From: Channallabes apus
Lineage: Eukaryota > Chordata > Actinopteri > Siluriformes > Clariidae
Assembly (NCBI GenBank): GCA_030522415.1
Contig: CM060107.1
Span: 1,380,347 to 1,444,346, forward strand
Direction of reading: 5' to 3'
DNA length: 64,000 nucleotides
Shown: one piece after another, positions 25,601 through 32,925 of the stretch
Position numbering within the stretch: position 1 is the stretch's first letter
How the letters are laid out: each line of letters begins with the position of its first letter
Made by a program: the position numbers and the translations under genes
Notes under the pieces: model-generated
What the model saw: only the letters and a program-made list of their open reading frames with translations
The model's database searches: none
What the model was told of the DNA's origin: nothing

Positions 25601-28600
25601 TGAGGTGCAATTGGAACTGATCGATCTTCAGTCTGACGCCATCTTGAAGGAAAAGTTCAACACTCTTAAACTTAACGACTTTTATGCTTCACTGAACGAA
25701 GCCACCTTTCCAAACCTACGGAGGATGGCACAGAAGATGCTGGCCTTGTTTGGCTCGACCTATGCATGTGAGCAGACATTCAGTGTTATGAACATGAACA
25801 AAGCCCGTCACAGATCCAGGATAACTGACCAACACCTCAGATCTATCCTGAGAATCGCCACAACAAAACTTACTGCAGACTTTGATGCACTGACAAAACA
25901 GGGACATCAACAACACTGTTCCCACTGAAACTGATGGTGAGTTTTCCTGCTGTGTTTATTCAACTGAAATGTAATTAAATTAACCATTAATCATTAATAG
26001 GTCAAATCCTGTATGAAATTTATATAACACTCCATCCATCTGTTCTTGGCTCGGCCCCTCTGTCAAATTTTAGAACTCATTGTGGCCCTCGAATCAAAAA
26101 GTTTGCCCACCCCTGCTCTACACCCACGATTGCATTCCTGCTCACCATAGTAACAACATTGTCAAGTTCGCTGACGGTACCACGGTCGTAGGGCTTATCT
26201 TGGGGGGGGATGAGTCTGCCTACAGGGTTGAGGTGCAAAAACTGACAGGATGGTGTAGGAATAACAACTTGCTCCTCAACACAGCAAAGACTAAGGAGCT
26301 CATTGTGGACTTTAGGAAAAAGGCAGACAGCATCCAGCCACTTGTCATCAATGGGGACTGTGTGGAGAGGGTCTCAGACTTCCGTTTCCTGGGAGTCACC
26401 ATCAGCGAGGACCTGACCTGCCATGCGCACTCAGCCGCGACCGGCACTAGGACCCGGAAGTAAGACGGTCGCGAACCTGAAAGCATAAAAGGAAAGAAGA
26501 TGGCGCCGCACATCGCTCTGTCATTGAGTTTTGCCCATGCCGCTTCGGAATTGTTCGTGTGCACGTGAGTACTCACTTTCTTGGGTTTACTTTCAGACTG
26601 AGTGTGTGTTTATAGGACATGGGTTAGAGTGTCTTTCTCTTGCTCATTTACTTTGAGAGTCCTTATAACAAATCGCGTGATTATCCTGCCCGCTCGTGTC
26701 AATCCGCGTTTGGGTTTACCATTCACGCTACAGGGCTAACTGCTAAAGCCAAGTCTTTCTGGTCACCTCGGGTTAGTTCATGACATGACCTGGGGGACAC
26801 ATACTGCAGAGGTAGTGAAGAAGGCCCAAAAGAGACTCTACTTCCTGAGGGTTCTCAGAAAGAACAATATACCAGAGAAACTGCTGGTTTCCTTCTACCG
26901 CTGCACAGTAGAGCATGTCATGGTCTACTGCCTTTGTGCATGGTTCTCCAGCTGCACAATGGCACAAAGAAAAGAGCTCCACAGGGTTATTAAGGTCGGT
27001 CAGAGGATAGTTGGCTGTCCTCTCCCCTCACTTGAAGAACTCCACAGCTCCAGTTGTCTCAAGAATACAAAGAAAATTCTTCAGGACCCATCACACCCAG
27101 GACATGTACTGTTTCAACGCCTGCCCTCAGGCAGACATTTGAGATCCATAAAAACTAAAACAAACAGACTAAGAAACACTGTTACTATGCTGAACACTGC
27201 TAAGTAGTCAATTTGAGCTTGTACACCATTCATATTCATATTTACAGTACAATACTGTTATGTTTACATTACAGCTTTTCAGTTTCATGCCAGTACTGGC
27301 TAAGGGGATAATTGCAATATGTAGTATTTATTTATGAATGAATGACAAGTAGTGTTTTTGTAATTTACATTCATATTTTTACTATATAATCAGAGTGACT
27401 GTTTTTATTTTGCACTGAAAAATTGCACTTTAATTTCGTTGTACAATGTCTCATTGCTACAATGACAATAAAAATTCTACATATATATTCTATATAGCAT
27501 TAACAAATATTGTTGAATCAGCTTCTTCGTGATTCCAAAGAGCTAAGCCCTCAAGATTGTAGTTTTTGTTGTTGCAGAGCACCTGGTCCAACTTTGTTAC
27601 AATTACAACATTGTCCAAGCAAAACATCATAATCTTTTGAGAGTTCAGTCTTGTTTAGATCGTCTCTCAAAAAGCTCTTCCAATTCGGTGTTACCTTGGT
27701 ACTATTGCCTCTTTTCCACTGCATAGTACGGCACGACACGGTTCAGTTCAACTCACTTCGGTTCGGCTCAGTTCGGCTCGGTTTGCGCTTCCACTGCAGT
27801 GTAGTAACGCTTTAGAGTGGGCGGGATTACTCACGTGTCGTTTAGTCGCGGCGCCGCTACTGCCGTGATGTTATCGTAAACGTGCCACAAACAAACACAA
27901 CAATGGAGCATATCGATGGCATGGTGTTCTTCATTCTCGGCATGTGGATGTTTTTAACAGCGAGACGAAGGAGTTTGTTTCAAAAGAGGCCGACGGTTAA
28001 TACAAAAAGGTGCGTGCGATCCTTCTCTGGCTGTTCTATTAATATATCGGTTCTGTTGTGTCTCGTGTCGCAAGCTCAGTGACGCAGTAATGACGATTTT
28101 CTCCGGCTAATCAGTGACCAGCTGTCACGTTTCCTTCCCTTACTGAGTCTGTGTCGGGCGTGTGAGCGTGGCATGACTGCGGAGGCGAGCTGACGGTTTC
28201 ACAAAAGTCCTTTATTTTGCTTCTCAAATCAAACATAAACAAACATAGGCACTCCAACACAAACTAAACGATGTTAACAGTTGCTAGACGCCTGACTGGA
28301 GTTCAGCCAGGCTATTTATAACAAACATAAACAATCATCAAATTAACTTCCCTCGGTTCAGGTGAGCTTCTACATCACCTGACCGAGGTGCAAACTGGGA
28401 AATGAAGTGAAACTGAACATAAACCGAACTACAACATAAAACATACACGGGCGTTAGGCGCCCTCTAGGGGTTAACCGTTACACCAGCAGAGTTTACACG
28501 TCACGTTTTGGTAACGGTTCGGCGCGCTTGGAACCTCGGCTGAGGTGGTACTAAAAAAAGGACCAGGTACCAGGTACTGTTCCCAGTGGAAAATCCCCCA

Positions 28601-30432
28601 AAAGTGAGTAGAACTGAACCGTGTCGTGTCGTACTATGCAGTGGAAAAGCGCCATTGGTAACACTTCATCTATTTCAAATTCAAATTTTATTTGACACAC
28701 ACACAGTCATACACAGTACGATATGCAGTGAAATGCTTTTCTACCACCCTTGCCTCGCTTTGATTTAATCTCAGCCTTGAGACTGGAATTTGTGTAGACA
28801 TCAAAAACTATGTTGGTTCTACCATATTGTGTACTGTATACATAATCCTCAAATGTTCTTGGTGCCTGTGGGGTCAGAGAATATATCATGGAAGATCCAT
28901 CGATCCTTGGACTGTGTACTGTATCTGTAGGTGAAACATTTGACTCCAAAATATTTGCCAATTGAGATTTTTAACAAGAGTGGAGTTTTCATTACCAGAT
29001 ACCAACCATCACCTTAATGCAGATGGACCTTCCGTTAAGCCAATTGCACCACCATCCCACTTCACACTCCACATTCGCCAGCTCATGAGCTTGGTCACTG
29101 GTCACTTTCTAAAGGACTAGGCTAATGAAAGTGTAACAACTTCCATAATTAAGACAAATTGCCAGAATCGGAATTGTGAGCTTTCTTTTCTCTGTTTCTC
29201 ACACCAATCTTCAAAACCCAGAGTAGTCTGATTTTGCTCGGTTTGTCCACTGATGGAATAATAATACGGTTCTCTCTGAAACATATTCAGACAGCAGGTG
29301 GTCACTTAATGCACTTGTCTGGTCCGAGTGACACTGAAGATGTCATTGTCATATATTTAACATAATCAAACACATTCTAGTTATGAATATGGAACTTTCA
29401 GTAGCTAATTATATAATGAAATAGTCCTCGAAAACAAGTGTTATAAATTTTAATTTAAAAAAATAGGTTTACTGTGATATTATTATGATTATATTTAGGC
29501 ATGATTTCTGAAGCTGTACTCACTGTTTCTGATAGTAAATTTAAATGTATATTTTGAATTACTCAACATTGACACAAAAATGAAAAAAATCTATCTAAAA
29601 TGGTGGTCATCTTGAAAAATGGCCGCCATTTTTTATTTTTCAGGTGGCTAATGGGCTTTTCTGAAAGAGGAAACTCTTAAGCTACATTCATGCCAAATTT
29701 GGTGCTTGTACCACAAACTGAACGATCGTTTGGCTAACCTGCCCCACTATACTACTTACATAGAACATGAACTTATGAACATATTAGAATGTGTTAGAAT
29801 GATGAACCTCAGAGAGACTCAGGAACAGTACATGTGGGAATTTATTTACACAGAAAGCAGTGGGGGAACGGGATCTGACGGTGACAATGTTTCACATCGG
29901 GATGTGTTTCCCTTGCTATAATAAACATACTTAGAATTCAATATTATAAAATATAAGGAGAACTGGAGAGATTCAGTCTGATATTTATTTTCAAACATGT
30001 CTTAGCAAAACTGTGTGTCATAATAGAGTCTCTACAGATACAGTATCATAATCATAATAATAATAATAATAATAATAATTGTCCATTTTTATCCAATAAA
30101 AAATAAATAAATATTGTATCAAAAAGTACCAAAGGAAATGATTCCATTTATAATATATCATGAATAAATCATAGTTTGTGTATAAAGTGATTAAAATAAA
30201 ACAACACACGTTATGATAAGTTTCGTTTTCAATGCGCGTTAAAATCTCCGTCTTTTCCATTCCAGAGATTGAAAACAGTAATGACGTCACTTTTACACTC
30301 TGTAGCGTGGGCGAGCGTACACCTCTCGGGGGCGAGCCTTGCTCTAAATGCGCGCTCCCTGCACTGTTTTCACAACTTAAACACAACACCGTAAATTATA
30401 GTTTTATTCTGTTGGCGGTTATTAATAATGTG

Positions 30433-30468
<36 letters not shown>

Positions 30469-30626
30469 TAATCTCCCTCCTCAGTTCTGTAGTTATAAAT
30501 GTTTATAAAGTTACTTTCGGTTGCTATAAACTCACCTCCTGAAGCGGGTCCGACACACCCGAGTGTGAGGAACACACACACCACACACACCATCATCTTC
30601 ATCCTCATCTTCATCTTAACGTTCAT
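8045..30626 (-). CDS. MHC class I heavy chain gene (L-like) with no visible transmembrane exon
   Basis: Exons: signal 30536-30626 (30 aa, hydrophobic core [16 protein letters not shown]), alpha1 8789-9061, alpha2 8411-8701, alpha3 8045-8329. All junctions are phase 1 with good splice sites, and the three domain exons have the same lengths (273, 291, 285) as those of the complete gene at 32926-39478. Alpha2 keeps its cysteine pair (HGCVV, EKECVDW); alpha3 keeps the Ig pair ([12 protein letters not shown]). The alpha1 end reads HSKT, so the usual N-glycosylation site is lost. I find no membrane or tail exon before the next alpha1. Reading on past alpha3 gives QLSK then a stop at 8037-8039, so a secreted product is possible; a decayed gene is equally possible. 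Linking the signal exon across 21.5 kb of transposons is inference. The [13 protein letters not shown] style suggests the teleost L lineage. Confidence 0.62.
9123..9440 (+). pseudogene. Harbinger-type transposase fragment
   Basis: The frame reads [20 protein letters not shown], then [16 protein letters not shown], then [18 protein letters not shown]. This is the first part of the PIF/Harbinger DDE nuclease domain (the usual GxIDGTHI becomes GAIGCTHI, so the catalytic Asp is lost). The rest of the domain is missing. A hAT-like end (CAGGGCCGGTTCTACGG) starts at about 9408. A Myb-like partner protein fragment of the same superfamily lies at about 10925-11140. Confidence 0.7.
9536..10680 (+). mobile_element. 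LINE 3' end, copy A (CR1/L2-like)
   Basis: It starts inside the reverse transcriptase C-terminal region ([13 protein letters not shown] near 9620; [12 protein letters not shown] near 9830; stop at 9928-9930), followed by about 750 bp of 3' UTR and the terminal motif GCTGCTTTGAGACAATGACC near 10610, ending in TTGAATTGA repeats. It is 5' truncated, as usual for LINE insertions. Copy B (11172) and a third tail at 60775 share the 3' UTR. Confidence 0.85.
10741..11171 (-). pseudogene. Harbinger Myb-like (SANT) protein fragment and flanking unassigned DNA
   Basis: On the minus strand from about 11136 the frame reads [20 protein letters not shown], then [10 protein letters not shown]. This resembles the Myb/SANT-like DNA-binding protein that PIF/Harbinger elements encode next to their transposase. 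The frame decays after about 50 residues. Between 10741 and 10920 there is only GC-rich sequence with a C run of about 18 at 10819-10836. LINE copy A sits between this and the transposase fragment at 9123, and copy B cuts off its 5' side. Confidence 0.5.
11172..12208 (+). mobile_element. LINE 3' end, copy B, with a 71-bp insertion
   Basis: Same family as copy A ([20 protein letters not shown] region at 11180; the same 3' UTR). The coding part is interrupted at 11477-11547 by a 71-bp insert flanked by AAAAGTAG at 11469-11476 and 11548-11555; copy A has the uninterrupted sequence, which proves the insertion. It loses the terminal GAGACAATGACC motif and runs into a gypsy fragment. Confidence 0.82.
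11477..11547 (+). mobile_element. Short LINE 3'-tail insertion (71 bp)
   Basis: The insert reads TAAGTTAAGCATTTCACTGC, then TACTGTGTATGACTGTGTATGTG, ending ACAAATAAAAAATTTGAATTTG. It has an 8-bp target duplication, AAAAGTAG. A second copy lies on the minus strand at 28672-28740. Its form fits an extremely 5'-truncated retroposon. Confidence 0.75.
12209..13316 (+). pseudogene. Gypsy gag fragment with LTR tail
   Basis: The segment begins with an LTR-like tail (AATAAACACTC to AACATGACA, ending about 12282), directly followed by an ATG at 12285. The broken frame encodes a capsid-type gag ([19 protein letters not shown], then [20 protein letters not shown] near 12720) and a CCHC knuckle shifted out of frame at about 13108-13150. 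It ends at the protease motif near 13250-13316, where it joins AT-rich DNA. Gag is about 264 residues in the longest frame (12368-13162). It is a second gypsy family member, 3' truncated. Confidence 0.82.
13317..13514. other. AT-rich stretch between gypsy and BEL fragments
   Basis: No coding sequence is seen. The end (a T run followed by CAG just before the BEL coding frame) looks like a splice acceptor but may be chance. It could be an intron or the 5' remnant of the BEL element. Confidence 0.4.
13515..14170 (+). pseudogene. BEL protease region
   Basis: Residues such as [20 protein letters not shown] resemble the DUF1758-type aspartic protease of BEL/Pao polyproteins, although the usual active-site Asp in D(S/T)GS is replaced here by PGSS. 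The first frame ends at 13943; the continuation ([23 protein letters not shown]) follows in another frame to about 14170. Confidence 0.75.
14229..14960 (+). pseudogene. BEL reverse transcriptase, N-terminal part
   Basis: The segment reads [15 protein letters not shown], then [16 protein letters not shown], then [10 protein letters not shown] (the YVDD catalytic motif at about 14863). A stop at 14552-14554 splits it. At 14960 the frame is cut by the hAT insertion; it resumes at 17978 after the duplicated GTTCAACC. Confidence 0.85.
15297..16877 (-). mobile_element. Tc1-like transposon, copy 1 (1.58 kb)
   Basis: It is flanked by TA at 15295-15296 and 16878-16879. The ends are CAAACCGGATTCCAAAAAAG and its complement. 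Terminal inverted repeats are about 210 bp, each with two copies of CCAAAAAAGTTGGGACA (outer near 15307, inner near 15490), the IR/DR arrangement. It is nearly identical to copy 2 at 57681-59260. Confidence 0.93.
15517..16580 (-). pseudogene. Tc1 transposase, copy 1, frameshifted
   Basis: The N-terminal frame (15783-16580) has the paired HTH domain ([20 protein letters not shown]) and the first catalytic Asp ([11 protein letters not shown]). The second frame (down to 15517) carries the second Asp (FQQDNARPH) and Glu ([11 protein letters not shown]), that is DD34E. The frame change near 15845 coincides with 13 bases that are absent here compared with the related copy at 50293-51807. Copy 2 has the same gap. 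Neither can make a full enzyme, so each presumably moved using enzyme from elsewhere. Confidence 0.9.
17978..18874 (+). pseudogene. BEL reverse transcriptase end and RNase H-like region
   Basis: After the hAT insertion the frame resumes ([30 protein letters not shown]). It is broken by the SINE piece at 18121-18253 and continues to 18874 with [25 protein letters not shown] and [12 protein letters not shown], the RT connection and RNase H-like part of BEL/Pao (Peptidase_A17 family region in older naming). Confidence 0.85.
18121..18253 (-). mobile_element. Truncated tRNA-type SINE in BEL
   Basis: This is the 3' part of the SINE family seen in full at 52017-52388 (CTATACCGCTTAATCCTG, then CCTGGAGCCTATCCCAGGAG). 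It has a 12-bp target duplication, TGCATCAATTCA, at 18109-18120 and 18254-18265. Confidence 0.88.
18897..20374 (+). pseudogene. BEL integrase region
   Basis: A linker is followed by the zinc-binding HHCC region ([17 protein letters not shown], then CVTCRKIRA near 19650), the start of the integrase core (NMGVDYL), a frame change near 19810, and the rest of the core ([12 protein letters not shown], then [13 protein letters not shown] near 20045). The solo LTR cuts it at 20374. After 20897 the C-terminal part continues to 21142 ([26 protein letters not shown]). A TGA at 20362-20364 lies just before the insertion point. Confidence 0.85.
20375..20896 (-). repeat. Solo gypsy LTR inside the BEL integrase
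   Basis: On the minus strand it begins TGTCACATCCGAGCC and ends ACATGACA, like the 3' LTR at 3579-4144. A perfect 5-bp target duplication, GGCGT, lies at 20370-20374 and 20897-20901. No internal region is present, so LTR-LTR recombination removed the body. Confidence 0.92.
21143..22083. other. Unassigned, probably the BEL 3' region
   Basis: No gene is seen. The BEL integrase ends at 21142. Several short elements such as TTAAGCACTAAGCATTAAGT repeat at 21370-21430. A 3' LTR would be expected here but I cannot define its edges. A segment at 21989-22030 recurs in direct orientation at 29899-29940. Confidence 0.4.
22510..22676 (-). repeat. SINE 3' fragment with (CA)n
   Basis: The same SINE 3' part as at 18121 (CTATACCGCTTTATCCTG, GGAGCCTATCCCAGGAG), followed by a CA microsatellite at about 22630-22672. 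Confidence 0.8.
23855..26115 (+). mobile_element. hAT (Charlie-like) transposon, 2.26 kb
   Basis: The ends are CAGACATGGGCATACTATGG and, on the opposite strand, CAGGGGTGGGCAAACTTTTT. The 8-bp target duplication CTCTACAC lies at 23847-23854 and 26116-26123. It contains one nearly complete transposase gene and no internal insertions, so it is among the younger elements of this nest. Confidence 0.93.
24131..25928 (+). pseudogene. hAT transposase with one frameshift
   Basis: The first frame (24131-24721) carries a BED-like zinc finger ([12 protein letters not shown], then [13 protein letters not shown]). The second frame (to 25928) carries the RNase H-like core ([32 protein letters not shown]) and the C-terminal dimerisation segment ([20 protein letters not shown]). 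The frames meet around 24690 by a small indel; everything else reads through. Combined length is about 590 residues, usual for this family, which is related to host genes such as GTF2IRD2 and ZBED5. It catalyses cut-and-paste transposition when intact. Confidence 0.9.
26419..26785. repeat. Solo LTR-like insertion (367 bp) in the LINE
   Basis: It begins TGCCATGCGC and ends TTCATGACA, giving TGxCATG/CATGACA inverted ends. The target TGACC is duplicated at 26414-26418 and 26786-26790. Removing it restores the LINE frame. A TATA-like GCATAAAAGGAAAG lies at about 26483 on the plus strand. No internal domain is present; the parent family is unknown to me. Confidence 0.75.
27708..28653. mobile_element. 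Non-autonomous DNA transposon with about 50-bp inverted ends
   Basis: The left end (CTTTTCCACTGCATAGTACG, then GCACGACACGGTTCAGTTC) is repeated inverted on the right (GAACCGTGTCGTGTCGTAC, then TATGCAGTGGAAAAG). There is no coding sequence. The superfamily is probably hAT from the end style; I could not resolve the target duplication. It carries a solo LTR at 28123-28483. Confidence 0.75.
28123..28483 (-). repeat. Solo LTR (361 bp) inside the non-autonomous transposon
   Basis: TGTCACGTTTCC to AACCGTTACA, with a perfect 5-bp target duplication CCAGC at 28118-28122 and 28484-28488. AATAAA on the minus strand (about 28213) suggests minus orientation. It is a different family from the gypsy LTR at 3579. 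Confidence 0.87.
28672..28740 (-). mobile_element. Short LINE 3'-tail copy
   Basis: Reverse complement of the insert at 11477-11547 (TTCAAATTCAAATTTTATTTG, then ACACAGTCATACACAGTACG). Confidence 0.75.
29748..30432. other. Non-coding interval next to the signal exon
   Basis: AT-rich with TAA repeats near 30056-30080. I see no gene. The stretch 30240-30400 is richer in GC but has no convincing exon. It would be intron 1 of the MHC gene if the signal exon at 30536-30626 is used. Confidence 0.4.
30434..30468. repeat. (CA)n microsatellite
   Basis: About 16 CA units, 70 bp inside the intron after the MHC signal exon. Confidence 0.95.
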
Positions 30627-30760
30627 CAGCTGTTACCATAGAAACCACCGATCAGCGGTTACACACAGGAGTGATTGACGTCCAGATCAGAGGAATGTGT
30701 CCGATACTCTGTTACTGCGCGGTGAGGAGGAGGAGGCTCGTGCGCATGCGCACTACAGCC
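30627..30760 (-). promoter_or_regulatory. Candidate MHC-type promoter elements upstream of the signal exon
   Basis: GTTACCATAGAAAC at 30633-30646 matches the RFX-bound X1 box pattern. A cAMP-response-like GACGTC is at 30679-30684. MHC class I promoters are known to use an X1-X2-Y module. The X1-like site is only 7 bp from the ATG, so the module would have to overlap the transcribed leader; this is inference from motifs alone. Confidence 0.3.
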
Positions 30761-31029
30761 TGAACAGTGCACCGTTATCTTGTTTATGATTCCGCTTGAT
30801 GTTTTCTGATCAGATGAAGCAGCAGGATGACATTTATAATACATTTCTGTTTTTATATAATTGCTTTACATCTTATATTCCTGAATGTAAACAGGGGTAG
30901 AGTAAACAACCGTGTTTTTGTCTTCAAAAATGACCCTGGAAGATATTCTGAAAGTACTATATAACATATCAATTACTTACTCATCTGTTCTTGAATTTCC
31001 TCAGGTTGTGTTGCTTCACTTTGTCACAC

Positions 31030-31318
31030 AGTGATTTCTTGATTCAACAGGTCTGGTAATAATCAGGCCTGGGTTTGGCAAATGAAACTAAATTCAGCTT
31101 TCCAAAAATCACAGTTCATTCCTGGTTTAGCAAAGGGGCAAAAAAACTTTTTTTCATTGGACAAGGCAGGTTAGAACATCTCTTTTTCCTTACTATATGA
31201 AATCATTACTAATCATTTTGCATTTACTCAAGTTACCTATGTGTGATATTAAAATGTGTTTGATATGCAAAGATTTTTTTGAAGGAGGCAAATACTTTTT
31301 AAAGCACTATAGTTAAAC
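31030..31318. mobile_element. Remnant of a Tc1-like end (MITE)
   Basis: GTGATTTCTTGATTCAACAGGTCTGGTAATAATCAGGCCTGGG matches the terminal region of the Tc1 at 36680-38291 (around 37973-38020), and GAGGCAAATACTTTTTAAAGCACTATAG is a typical outer end. No transposase is left. Confidence 0.6.
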
Positions 31319-32925
31319 ATCGCGGTGCTGTTACTGTTCATTATCACTACTTGTGGAAATTCTCTTGTCCAATTAGATTACATGGTCGAAAATAAATGTA
31401 GTATAATATTCTGACTGCAGCTCGGACTGTAAAGTGCAGCTGCTGTAGCACAAGTAAAGGAACATCTGTTCATAGCTGCTATAGTGTACGTTGATTAGGC
31501 TTATTTGAATGTTTCACAATATCAAAAATATTTAGATTTAAAAAATAATCATTACTACTAATAAAGTAAAATGTTATAGTTTAAGATAAATAAAACACAC
31601 GGGATGTTTAAAATATACATTGACCTTTCCTGCTGTACAAATATAAAATCCAACATGGTCATGTACTTTTATTTTGTAATTTATTTAGTCATTTTGGTGC
31701 TCCATGTAAAGAAAACAAATGCCATTTATAATGTCAATAAATGACTGAAAAAAGAAAAGCCAGTAAAAACTAATGGCCCTGATAGACTAGAATACAGAAA
31801 CACAATTATAATAATTTATTTCCTTTTATTGGATCAATAGCATGGCAAAGGCAAAACAAACAAACAAACAAACAAAAACTCAAAATATCAACTCAAAAAT
31901 ATGACAAACTTTAACATTGTCAAATGTGATGGATTTTACACTTAAATTAAATTCTTCACACATTTCATTTACATTAAAAGTTTACAAAAATAGAAGCTAT
32001 CAGATCTACAGGAGGTGTCGCTAACTTGGACAATTTTCTGCATATATATATAAAATGTGTTGATAGATAAAAGACTTTATGCAACTTTACTTTTAAAAAG
32101 TCACTCTCGATCTCACACAACAGCTGCTGGTGCAGTACAGTATGTGAGCTGAGAGAGCAGGGTCACGCCCACTCAGCACCAGCGTGTAATACCCATGACT
32201 GATCATTATTATATTACCCTGCTGTGTGTCTTATAGAGAATTACACGTCACACACGTGAGAAAGTCTTTCCTTTAACATTTACACACTTTTCATCATGAT
32301 TGTTACTTTGTCTCTGATCCTGATAGAAAGTTTCTGTAAACACACAGAAGTAATTTAGATTTTTCCTTGTATAATTACTGATGTACTTAGTGATTATGAG
32401 GCGTATCACACCTCTGTGTTGGAGAAAGTGCAGATATGTCATGTGACCCATTAAACAGTGTCACGCGTGGGTTTAACAGGGATAAAGTCCAGTTTGGATG
32501 AAACGTGTCCGCCTCATTAAATTACTGTCGAATCTGTGGGCCTTACATGAGGAAGAACACCACATCTGTTTGCTCTCATGAACATATGACTTTCAAATAT
32601 ATTGTAGTTTTCTGACAGTGTTTATCAGAGACAGCTGCTAATATTACATTTTTAACTTATAGATATGTCGCATGATTTTTAATTACTAAAAGTAGTGTCT
32701 TTTTGAGCCACTATTCAAAGCTACTTCACATGTTTACATGGTTGCACAAACATTTCATTATAAAATCCTATTTAGGAATAATTTCAGATTTAAAAAAAAA
32801 CTTAGTATACAAAATGTTGGTTTACCCACCACCGTATAATACAGATTCTTATTAATGCAATAGAACCCTATGAAAGGTTCCGTACAGTGTGGAACATGGG
32901 GCTCGTTAAAGTGTCGGTAGACAGA
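31319..32925. other. AT-rich region 3' of the complete MHC gene
   Basis: No coding sequence. It should hold the 3' UTR of the minus-strand class I gene; AATAAA signals on the minus strand occur near 31812-31835. Fragments such as AACAAACAAACAAAC at 31855 are simple repeats. Confidence 0.45.

Larger units (their letters stand above)
23226..27207 (+). pseudogene. LINE reverse transcriptase, in three pieces
   Basis: Piece 1, 23226-23846: [48 protein letters not shown]. Piece 2, 26124-26418: the FADGTT box (FADD-like, second catalytic region altered to DG), [32 protein letters not shown]. Piece 3, 26786-27207: [19 protein letters not shown] to the stop. The frames match across both insertions once one target copy is removed. 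The FADD motif is FADG, so the catalytic Asp pair is damaged. Confidence 0.85.
23223..27493 (+). mobile_element. 5'-truncated CR1/jockey-type (Rex1-like) LINE
   Basis: The element starts inside the reverse transcriptase ([20 protein letters not shown]) and ends with a 3' tail TTCGTTGTACAATGTCTCAT and ACAATGACAATAAAAATTC. A 7-bp target duplication, ATAGCAT, lies at 23216-23222 and 27494-27500. It carries two later insertions, a hAT (23855-26115) and a solo LTR (26419-26785). Its insertion splits the unclassified transposon between HEEAD and the CDSDIPA block. Confidence 0.85.
22084..29747 (-). mobile_element. Unclassified inverted-repeat transposon with a long decayed ORF, split by nested insertions
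   Basis: The left end (22084-22203: GGGGCAGGTTAG, AACAAATTTGC, TTTCAAGATGGCAGTC) is matched on the opposite strand at 29589-29747 (GGGGCAGGTTAG, ACCAAATTTGG, TTTCAAGATGACCACC). Between them, minus-strand fragments read in order as one decayed protein: [15 protein letters not shown] (about 29150), [15 protein letters not shown] with [14 protein letters not shown] (about 28750-28870), [18 protein letters not shown] (about 27660), [10 protein letters not shown] (about 27530), then after the [15 protein letters not shown] (about 23150) and [20 protein letters not shown] (about 22980). I recognise these motifs from recurrent uncharacterised animal ORFs (HEEADTR..., ALTGCD...GKK) that I cannot place in a named superfamily. 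Many stops: inactive. Confidence 0.6.
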
